64,000 nucleotides of DNA from the NCBI RefSeq assembly GCF_001645105.1, contig NZ_LKEG01000044.1, positions 134,596-198,595 on the forward strand, read 5' to 3'. The DNA is from Pseudomonas marginalis. Lineage in GTDB: Bacteria; Pseudomonadota; Gammaproteobacteria; Pseudomonadales; Pseudomonadaceae. Position 1 is the first letter of the stretch; every line of letters starts with the position of its first letter. This document shows, piece after piece, positions 35,021-44,768 of this stretch. Under the pieces are notes generated by a model. That model made no database searches. It was not told the DNA's origin and was given only the letters and a program-made list of their open reading frames with translations. Both the position numbers and the translations under genes were made by a program.

Positions 35021-36016
35021 ATGAACCTACCCATGCCCTCCCTGCGTCCTGACGACGGCGATGAACTGGCAGCCTTATGCAAGGCCGCTGGCGACCCGTT
35101 GCGTTTGAACGTATTGCGCGCACTGGCCAACGATTCCTTCGGCGTATTGGAACTGGCGCAGATCTTCGCCATCGGCCAATCCGGTATGAGTCATCACTTG
35201 AAGGTGCTGGCCCAGGCCGACCTGGTGGCTACTCGCCGCGAAGGCAATGCGATTTTCTACCGTCGCGCCCTGCCCCACACCGAGTTGCTTGGCGGCAAGC
35301 TGCACGCCGCGTTGCTCGAAGAGGTGGACAACCTGGGCCTGCCGGGCGATGTGCAGTCGCGCATCGGCCAAGTCCATGGGCAACGCGCCGCCGCGAGCCA
35401 GGACTTTTTCGCACGGGTCGCCGAGAAATTTCGCGCCCAACAGGACTTGATCGCCGGTTTGCCGCAATACCGCGACAGCGTACTGGCGCTGCTCGACAAG
35501 CTGAGCTTCAGTGAGGAGGCCACCGCGCTGGAGGTCGGCCCAGGCGACGGCGGTTTCTTACCGGACCTGGCGCGGCGCTTCCAGCAGGTCACCGCGCTGG
35601 ACAACAGCCCGGCGATGCTCGAACTGGCGCGCCAGCTGTGCGAACGCGAAGCGCTGGGCAATGTCAGCCTGCAGTTGGCGGACGCATTGAATAGCACGGC
35701 GTTAAAGGCCGACTGCGTAGTGTTGAATATGGTCTTGCACCATTTCGCCGCCCCCGCCGACGCCCTCAAGCAAATGGCCGGGCTGCTGCACCCCGGCGGT
35801 AGCCTGCTGGTGACAGATTTATGCAGCCACAACCAGAATTGGGCCAGGGAGGCCTGCGGTGATCTCTGGTTGGGTTTTGAACAGGACGATCTGGCCCGTT
35901 GGGCCACCGCTGCGGGACTCGTTCCCGGGGAAAGCCTCTATGTAGGTTTACGTAATGGTTTCCAGATCCAGGTCCGCCATTTTCAGCGGCCGGCTGGCGA
36001 CACTCACCATCGGTAA
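35021..36016 (+). CDS. ArsR-family regulator fused to SAM-methyltransferase domain (SahR-like)
   Basis: This 331-residue protein joins an N-terminal ArsR winged helix (residues 10-100, with LRLNVLRALA and AIGQSGMSHHLKVLAQADLV) to a class I methyltransferase-like domain (from about 160, SAM motif ALEVGPGDGGFLPDLA, then LNMVLHHF and LLHPGGSLLVTDL). Known SahR regulators of this type control SAM-cycle genes in response to S-adenosylhomocysteine. It is followed 19 bases later by metK and preceded by a perfect ATATCAA-type inverted repeat, so autoregulation with metK is likely. The ligand is inferred; a true methyltransferase activity is not excluded. Confidence 0.85.
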   Translation: MNLPMPSLRPDDGDELAALCKAAGDPLRLNVLRALANDSFGVLELAQIFAIGQSGMSHHLKVLAQADLVATRREGNAIFYRRALPHTELLGGKLHAALLEEVDNLGLPGDVQSRIGQVHGQRAAASQDFFARVAEKFRAQQDLIAGLPQYRDSVLALLDKLSFSEEATALEVGPGDGGFLPDLARRFQQVTALDNSPAMLELARQLCEREALGNVSLQLADALNSTALKADCVVLNMVLHHFAAPADALKQMAGLLHPGGSLLVTDLCSHNQNWAREACGDLWLGFEQDDLARWATAAGLVPGESLYVGLRNGFQIQVRHFQRPAGDTHHR

Positions 36017-36035
36017 ATATCAGGAAAACATCGAG

Positions 36036-37226
<1,191 letters not shown>

Positions 37227-37241
37227 TCGCTCTCGGTACAC

Positions 37242-37276
37242 AAAAGCCCCGCCGGGTTCGCCCGGCGGGGCTTTTT
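37242..37276 (+). terminator. Strong rho-independent terminator after metK
   Basis: AAAAGCCCCGCCGGG, loop TTCG, CCCGGCGGGGCTTTTT. The stem is perfect, with a stable tetraloop, and begins 15 bases after the metK stop. Confidence 0.95.
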
Positions 37277-37448
37277 ATTGCCCCGCCATTTGCGCGATGG
37301 CCTTCACGTTTTTTGGATCCAAACCTTGCAGGCTCAATGATGGCCCTCTAGAATCCGCGCCCTCTCGGGCCCGTCACCTTATTTGGATATTGCCCTGCGC
37401 CAGCCCGGGACTCATCAGCGCGCAGGCAATCGAACATTGAGGTTTTCC

Positions 37449-37799
37449 ATGCGCATCTCCACGCTCGCCCCTGCCGCCCTCCTGCTCAGCCTGTTTGCCC
37501 TGCCGGCAAACGCCGCCGACCTGAGCGCACTGAGTGGCGCCCTGGGCTCCCAACTGGGCGGCGGCAACTCCGGCGACTGCCAGAAGCAAGCCAACGACCT
37601 GCAAGCCAAGATCGATGCAGCCGAGGCCCAGAAGGACAGCTTGAAAGTGAAAGCCTTCAAAGCGGCGCAGGACCAGATCAACAAAGGTTGTAACAAACTC
37701 ACTGAGGCCCAGGCCAAAGCCGACGCCAAGCAGCAAACCCAAGAGGCCAAGGCCGATAAGCCCGACGCGGTAAAAGCCCTGGGCGGCCTGTTCAAGTAA
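37449..37799 (+). CDS. Small secreted Ala/Lys-rich helical protein
   Basis: I do not recognise a named family for this 116-residue protein. It has a signal peptide (residues 1-23, ending ANAA) and a mature part of about 93 residues with two cysteines (GDCQKQ and KGCNKL) separated by a charged helix, then an Ala/Gln/Lys-rich tail ending GGLFK. The heptad-like run suggests a short coiled coil. GAGG precedes ATG 37449, and a terminator follows. Its build resembles the DUF1090 protein beyond ligB, but it is not clearly homologous. Confidence 0.75.
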   Translation: MRISTLAPAALLLSLFALPANAADLSALSGALGSQLGGGNSGDCQKQANDLQAKIDAAEAQKDSLKVKAFKAAQDQINKGCNKLTEAQAKADAKQQTQEAKADKPDAVKALGGLFK

Positions 37800-37814
37800 A
37801 TAGAAACACCTCGT

Positions 37815-37844
37815 AAAGAGCCCCGCACTGCCGGGGCTTTTTTG
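37815..37844 (+). terminator. Rho-independent terminator
   Basis: AGAGCCCCGCACTGCCGGGGCTTTTTTG forms a hairpin with a T-run, 15 bases after the small secreted protein gene. Confidence 0.9.
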
Positions 37845-37864
37845 TGGCCGCGTGGATCATTTAG

Positions 37865-39559
<1,695 letters not shown>

Positions 39560-39601
39560 ACCTGCTGTCCGCGCCATCAGATTGCGACTTTGGAGCCCCA
39601 C

Positions 39602-39997
39602 ATGAAATTTCTAGCCCCCTTTGCCTTGCTGACCGTCGCAAGCTTCATGGCCACGCCGCTGCTGGCCGCCGAAGAAGCCCCTCAGCTCACCGGCTGCGCG
39701 GCCAAGCGCCAAGCCATCAGCACCCAGATCGAACAGGCCAAGGTCCACGGCAACAGCGAACAACAAGCCGGCCTGGAAAAAGCCCTGAGCGAAGTCACTG
39801 CCAACTGCACCGACGCCTCCCTGAGGAAAGAGCGGGAAAACAAGGTGCTCGACGCCAAGCATGAAGTCAGCCGCCGTCAGGCCGACCTCGACAAGGCCAT
39901 GAAAAAAGGCGACGCGGACAAGATCAACAAGCGTAAGGACAAACTCGCCGAGTCCCGCAAGGAACTGCAGGACGCGGTGGAAGAACTCGACCAGTAA
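39602..39997 (+). CDS. DUF1090 (YqjC-type) periplasmic protein
   Basis: This 131-residue protein has a signal peptide (to about residue 22, PLLAAE) and the DUF1090 pattern: GCAAKRQAISTQIEQAKVHGN, a second cysteine in TANCTDASLRKERENKV and a charged C-terminal helix ending EELDQ. Members such as E. coli YqjC are periplasmic and of unknown function. TGGAG precedes ATG 39602. It lies 42 bases after ligB on the same strand and may be co-transcribed. Confidence 0.88.
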   Translation: MKFLAPFALLTVASFMATPLLAAEEAPQLTGCAAKRQAISTQIEQAKVHGNSEQQAGLEKALSEVTANCTDASLRKERENKVLDAKHEVSRRQADLDKAMKKGDADKINKRKDKLAESRKELQDAVEELDQ

Positions 39998-40003
39998 AAC
40001 CGG

Positions 40004-40453
40004 TCAGTGGTCCCGGAACTGTTTATGGCAGGCGCTGCAGGCATCTTCGACTTTCTGCACCGCAGGCCCCAGGTTGCTGGCCTTGTAAGGCTGCACTTGG
40101 CTGGCGGTCACCAATTCACCGGTGGCCGCTTCAAGGTTGCGGGCCAGTTGCTGGAATTGCGCCTGTTTCTGCCAGACATCGTCCTTGGCGCTGGTGTGAT
40201 CCTCTTCACGCACGCTCGGAAAATGTTTCCATGGTTCATGGGACAACGCGTCCAGCTTGACCGCACCGTCGGCGAATTTCGCGCCGTCGAACGGGATGCG
40301 CCCGCGCAGCATGCCGCCCAGGTCTTCGCCGGTCTTGAGCATCTGCTTGAAGATCGCCTTGCGCTGGCCCAGCGGCGAATTCGGATCAACGCCGCCACAG
40401 GCGGACAACGTCAGGCAGGCCAGCAGTACAACGGTCAGTCGTTTAAAAGTCAT
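40004..40453 (-). CDS. Cytochrome c' family lipoprotein
   Basis: This 149-residue protein starts with a lipoprotein signal (LTLSAC, cysteine about residue 19) and ends with a haem c motif CSACHKQFRDH. The four-helix layout with a C-terminal CxxCH and following basic residues is that of cytochrome c' proteins, which bind gases such as NO or serve as periplasmic electron carriers. A lipid-anchored version would sit at the outer face of a periplasmic membrane. ATG 40453 is chosen for the signal peptide. It converges on the DUF1090 gene, six bases apart. Confidence 0.86.
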   Translation of the reverse strand: MTFKRLTVVLLACLTLSACGGVDPNSPLGQRKAIFKQMLKTGEDLGGMLRGRIPFDGAKFADGAVKLDALSHEPWKHFPSVREEDHTSAKDDVWQKQAQFQQLARNLEAATGELVTASQVQPYKASNLGPAVQKVEDACSACHKQFRDH

Positions 40454-40582
40454 GGTGGCTTCGAGGTCACGGAAAACGGCGGCCAGTATCCTCGCCCCGC
40501 CCGCAAAGACCAATAGCCCTATTATTAATAAGGGTTGCCCAACAGCGCTGCGACGCGGGCAATCGCTTCAGGAAGTGTTTGT

Positions 40583-41767
40583 ATGAATGTCAGCTTGAAA
40601 CCCTGGAGCCGCCGCCTGGCGTGGGCTCTGCCGATAATCGCACTGCTGGCCGGCTGCGACGCGGGTAAAGAAACAGCCAAAGATGAAACTTCCAAACCCC
40701 ACGCCGTCGCCACCTATGTGAGCGCACCGTGGGAAGCCTTGCCGACGGTGTCCGACAGCGATCTGCTGGCCGGTTTTGAATCCTGGCGCAGTGCCTGCCA
40801 ACGGCTCAAGGCCGACCCGGTGTGGGGCGCGACCTGTGCGGCAGCCGCCACAGTGCCGAGCAATGCCTTGGCCGTGCGCGGGTTCCTCAAGGAGCGCCTG
40901 GATGTGTTCGGCCTGCGCTCGGCCGACAACACACCGAACGGCTTGATCACCGGCTACTACGAACCGGTCTACCCCGGTAGCCTGACCAAGACCGCCAAGG
41001 CCAACGTGCCGGTGTACGGCGTGCCGGACGACCTGATCATCGTCAACCTGGAAAGCATCTACCCCGAGCTCAAGGGCAAGCGCCTGCGCGGTCGCCTGGA
41101 AGGTCGCGTGCTCAAGCCCTACGACGACGCCAGCGCCATCAACGGCCAGGGCTCCACGGCCAAGCCGATCGCCTGGCTGACGAACCCGATGGACCTGCAA
41201 TTCCTGCAAATCCAGGGCTCGGGTCGCATTCAACTGGCCGGTGGGCGCCAACTGCGCGTCGGTTATGGCGACCAGAACGGCTACCCCTACCGCCCGATCG
41301 GTCGCTGGCTGGTGGAACAAGGCGAGCTGAAGAAGGAAGACGTGACCATGGGCGCCATCAGCGCTTGGGCCAAGGCGCATCCGCAGCGTATTCCGGAGCT
41401 GCTGGCGAGCAACCCAAGCTATGTGTTTTTCAGCGCACGGCCCGACAGCAATGAAGGCCCGCGCGGTTCCTTGAACGTACCGTTGACCGCCGGCTACAGC
41501 GTCGCGGTGGATCGCAAGGTGATTCCGTTGGGCAGTCTGCTGTGGCTTTCGACCACCAAGCCGGATGGTTCGCCCATCGTCCGCCCGGTAGCGGCACAGG
41601 ACACCGGCGGTGCAATCACGGGTGAAGTGCGCGCGGACTTGTTCTGGGGCACTGGCGATGCGGCGGGTGAACTGGCGGGGAACATGAAGCAGCAGGGGCA
41701 AATCTGGATGTTGTGGCCCAAGGGCGCAGCATTGCCGCAAGTGCCGGATGCACCTGTCGGGAGCTGA
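40583..41767 (+). CDS. mltA: Membrane-bound lytic murein transglycosylase A
   Basis: This 394-residue lipoprotein cleaves peptidoglycan between MurNAc and GlcNAc to form 1,6-anhydro ends. It has a lipobox LLAGC (about residues 21-25), the MltA domain with GLITGYYEPVYPGS and LQIQGSGRIQL, and the C-terminal 3D domain with conserved aspartates (VAAQDTGGAI and ADLFWG). AGGAAG precedes ATG 40583. It is monocistronic, followed by a REP pair. Confidence 0.95.
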   Translation: MNVSLKPWSRRLAWALPIIALLAGCDAGKETAKDETSKPHAVATYVSAPWEALPTVSDSDLLAGFESWRSACQRLKADPVWGATCAAAATVPSNALAVRGFLKERLDVFGLRSADNTPNGLITGYYEPVYPGSLTKTAKANVPVYGVPDDLIIVNLESIYPELKGKRLRGRLEGRVLKPYDDASAINGQGSTAKPIAWLTNPMDLQFLQIQGSGRIQLAGGRQLRVGYGDQNGYPYRPIGRWLVEQGELKKEDVTMGAISAWAKAHPQRIPELLASNPSYVFFSARPDSNEGPRGSLNVPLTAGYSVAVDRKVIPLGSLLWLSTTKPDGSPIVRPVAAQDTGGAITGEVRADLFWGTGDAAGELAGNMKQQGQIWMLWPKGAALPQVPDAPVGS

Positions 41768-41793
41768 AAACCGCTCCGCCACGCTCGGTTTAC

Positions 41794-41930
41794 TGTAGTG
41801 AGCGGGCTTGCCCCGCGCTGGGCTGCGCAGCAGCCCCCCCATCAGCCTCACCCCATTTATTCAGGCACACCGAGGCGTATGGTTCCGGGGCGGCTTCGCC
41901 ACCCAGCGCGGGGCAAGCCCGCTCACTACA
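41794..41930. repeat. REP pair with enlarged loop, GAGCGGGCTTGCCCCG family
   Basis: TGTAGTGAGCGGGCTTGCCCCG and its inverse CGGGGCAAGCCCGCTCACTACA are perfect arms, but they are about 90 bases apart instead of about 50 in the sister copies. The loop holds an extra segment around 41840-41890 not seen in the other copies. Confidence 0.9.
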
Positions 41931-41963
41931 AACACCGCGCCAACAGTGGCTCTGCTTCAGCCT

Positions 41964-42350
41964 TCAGATCGAGACGAAGAAGAAACTCGCAATCAGCGCC
42001 ATACCCACGAACCACACCAGTGAGCGAGCGATCGCCCAGTCGGCCAGGTAGCAGATGATGTACAGCAGGCGACTGGTGATAAACAGCACGGCCAGCACAT
42101 TGATGGTGACCAACTCAGCCGTACCGGCCAAGTGCGCGATAATCACTGCCGCCGCAAATGCCGGCGTCACTTCAAAGCTGTTGAGTTGAGCACTGTGGGC
42201 ACGCTTGGCAACCCCTTCGAGGGTGTCCAGGAACGCGCGAGGGTCGTGGTTCTGCCGCGGCCCGAACTTGCCACCGCTGAACTTGGCCACCCCTGTGCAC
42301 AGATAAGGCAGAAAGATTGCGATCAACACACACCAGAAGGCCACCGTCAT
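41964..42350 (-). CDS. MAPEG-family membrane protein
   Basis: This 128-residue protein has four hydrophobic segments and MAPEG-type marks: an N-terminal helix, then AKRAHSAQLNSFEVTPAFAAAVI with the conserved Asn-x-x-Glu, and NVLAVLFITSRLLYIICYLAD. MAPEG proteins in eukaryotes handle glutathione and eicosanoids; bacterial members are poorly known. AAGGA lies seven bases before ATG 42350. It stands alone. Confidence 0.82.
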   Translation of the reverse strand: MTVAFWCVLIAIFLPYLCTGVAKFSGGKFGPRQNHDPRAFLDTLEGVAKRAHSAQLNSFEVTPAFAAAVIIAHLAGTAELVTINVLAVLFITSRLLYIICYLADWAIARSLVWFVGMALIASFFFVSI

Positions 42351-42556
42351 CACTGATTCCTTTTTTTAGTTTGCTTTTTAGTTTGAAGCAGAATTTAGAG
42401 TTTTAGCACTCAACATGAAACGCCGCACCCATCGCTATGAGCCGCCAGCCCCGCAAAAGGTTCTATCGGTGATTTGCCCCCAGCCCTGCAACATCGTGCA
42501 GAGGTTGCGGTCCATCCCCCATTAACGCTCTTCCACCCAACTTCCAAGGACCCCGG

Positions 42557-43816
42557 ATGCTTGAACTTGTCGCCGCCTTCATTTGCCTCACCACCCTGCT
42601 CACCTATGTGAACTTCCGCTTCATTGGCCTGCCGCCCACCATCGGCGTGATGGTCACGGCCCTGCTGTTTTCGCTGATCCTGCAAGGCTTGAGTTTTCTC
42701 GGCTATCCAGGCCTGGAAGAGCGCATCCAGCAACTGATTGGCCAGATCGACTTCGGCGATCTGCTGATGAACTGGATGCTCTCATTCTTGCTGTTCGCCG
42801 GTGCCTTGCACGTAAACCTCAACGACCTGCGCAGCTACCGCTGGCCCATCGGCCTACTGGCGACCTTCGGCGTATTGATCGCGACCGTGGTGATCGGCAG
42901 CCTGGCGTATTACATCTTTGCCCTGTTCGGCTGGCACGTCAGCTTCCTCTACTGCCTGCTGTTCGGTGCGCTGATTTCCCCCACCGACCCGATTGCGGTA
43001 CTGGGTGTGCTGCGTACCGCCAACGCCTCCAAGCCATTGAAGACCACCATTGTCGGTGAGTCGCTGTTCAACGATGGCACGGCCGTCGTGGTGTTTACCG
43101 TTTTGCTGGGCATTGCACAGTTAGGCGAAACGCCGACCGTGGGCGCCACCGCGATGCTGTTTGCCCATGAGGCGATTGGCGGCGTGGTGTTCGGTGGCCT
43201 GATCGGCTACCTGGTGTACCTGATGATCAAGAGCATCGAGCAGCACCAGATCGAGGTGATGCTGACCCTCGCCCTGGTCATCGGCGGCTCGGCGATGGCC
43301 ACCGAACTGCACGTTTCGGCACCGATTGCGATGGTGGTCGCCGGGCTGATCATCGGCAACCTGGGGCGCAAACTGGCAATGAACGACATGACCCGGCGCT
43401 ACCTGGACGGCTTCTGGGAATTGCTCGATGACATGCTCAATGCGCTGCTGTTCGCACTGATCGGCATGGAGCTGCTGCTGTTGCCGTTTAACTGGCTGCA
43501 CGTGTTCGCCGCCAGCTTGCTGGCCGTGGCGATCCTGCTGTCGCGTCTGTTGACGGTTGCACCGGCCATCCTGCTGCTGCGGCGCTGGCGCACAGTGCCA
43601 CGCGGGACCATCCGCATCCTGACGTGGGGTGGCCTGCGTGGCGGGGTGTCCGTGGCACTGGCATTGGCCCTGCCGCTGGGCCCGGAGCGCGACTTGCTGC
43701 TGAGCATCACCTACATCGTGGTGCTGTCGTCGATCCTGCTGCAGGGGTTGAGCATCGGCAAGCTGGTCAAGCGCGTGACCCGGGACGATCCCCAGGCCGC
43801 GCCGGACGCTCACTGA
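42557..43816 (+). CDS. Na+/H+ antiporter, NhaP/CPA1 type
   Basis: This 419-residue inner-membrane protein has about twelve hydrophobic segments and the CPA1 antiporter marks: ISPTDPIAVLGVL, the ion-binding pair in GESLFNDGTAVVVF, and TWGGLRGGVSVALALALP. Such proteins exchange sodium (or potassium) for protons and hold pH and ion balance. AAGGA precedes ATG 42557. Its stop codon overlaps the end of the convergent FNT gene by seven bases. Confidence 0.9.
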   Translation: MLELVAAFICLTTLLTYVNFRFIGLPPTIGVMVTALLFSLILQGLSFLGYPGLEERIQQLIGQIDFGDLLMNWMLSFLLFAGALHVNLNDLRSYRWPIGLLATFGVLIATVVIGSLAYYIFALFGWHVSFLYCLLFGALISPTDPIAVLGVLRTANASKPLKTTIVGESLFNDGTAVVVFTVLLGIAQLGETPTVGATAMLFAHEAIGGVVFGGLIGYLVYLMIKSIEQHQIEVMLTLALVIGGSAMATELHVSAPIAMVVAGLIIGNLGRKLAMNDMTRRYLDGFWELLDDMLNALLFALIGMELLLLPFNWLHVFAASLLAVAILLSRLLTVAPAILLLRRWRTVPRGTIRILTWGGLRGGVSVALALALPLGPERDLLLSITYIVVLSSILLQGLSIGKLVKRVTRDDPQAAPDAH

Positions 43817-44697
43817 GCCTTGTCGATCTGCTGCGGATGCCTCGGGTCCGCAGCTTTCTTGCCCGGCAGACTGCTTTCGCTGCGAATCTGCGCATGGCTG
43901 ATCAGCGCAAAGATAAAGCTGCCGCCAATGATATTGCCCGCCAGGGTCGGCCCGGCGAACACCAGCCAGAAATCCTTCCACGGCAACTCGCCAGCGAATA
44001 CCAGGTACGACACCTCGGCGGAGCCGACGACGATATGGGTGAAGTCGCCCAGAGCCATCAGGTAGGTGATCAGAATAATGATCCACATCTTGGCGCTTTC
44101 CATGGAGGGGATCATCCACACCATGGTGGCGATCATCCAGCCGGAGACGATGCCCTTGGCAAACATCTGGCCGGCGTCGTTTTCCATGATCTTGCGGCCG
44201 ATTTCCAGGAAGGCCAGGTCGGTCTTGGTGTCGAAGATCGGCAGGTGCAACATCACATAAGCCACCAGCAAGGTGCCGCACAGGTTGCCCACCAGCACCA
44301 CTGTCCATAGCCGTAACAATCGCCCGGCATTGCCTAGCGTGGGTTTGCTCATCACCGGCAAAACAGCGGTCAGGGTGTTCTCGGTGAACAGTTGCTGGCG
44401 CGCCAGGATCACTGCCAGGAACCCTGCGCAGTAGCCGAAGCTGGCGATAACCTTAAAGCTTTCGCCATCCGGCAGCCGAGAGTTGAGCAGCCCCATGGCC
44501 ATCAGCGAAAGGCCCATGGTCAACCCGGCCGCCAATGCCGACCACCACAAGGCAGCAACACTGCGCTCCAGTTCCTGGTCACCCTGTGTACGGATGATTT
44601 CATGCAACACCGCCGCACGGGGTGGTTGGTTCTCGTCCACGTCCTGTTGCTCTTCCTGCGACAGGTTTGGGGTCTTGCCGTCTGCTTGAGTGGCCAT
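43810..44697 (-). CDS. Formate/nitrite transporter family protein (YfdC-like)
   Basis: This 295-residue protein has a hydrophilic N-terminal stretch of about 45 residues, then six hydrophobic segments of the FNT fold, with FTENTL, GNLCGTLLVAY and GPTLAGNIIGGSFIFAL as family segments. FNT channels pass small monovalent acids such as formate or nitrite; the YfdC branch has no settled substrate. The gene converges on the antiporter with a seven-base overlap of coding ends. Confidence 0.87.
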   Translation of the reverse strand: MATQADGKTPNLSQEEQQDVDENQPPRAAVLHEIIRTQGDQELERSVAALWWSALAAGLTMGLSLMAMGLLNSRLPDGESFKVIASFGYCAGFLAVILARQQLFTENTLTAVLPVMSKPTLGNAGRLLRLWTVVLVGNLCGTLLVAYVMLHLPIFDTKTDLAFLEIGRKIMENDAGQMFAKGIVSGWMIATMVWMIPSMESAKMWIIILITYLMALGDFTHIVVGSAEVSYLVFAGELPWKDFWLVFAGPTLAGNIIGGSFIFALISHAQIRSESSLPGKKAADPRHPQQIDKAQ

Positions 44698-44768
44698 GAT
44701 GTTCCAGAGTCCTAGGGGTGCCTGTAGCTACGACACGCCGCCACAGTAGCTGTTCAGTGGCCACACAA

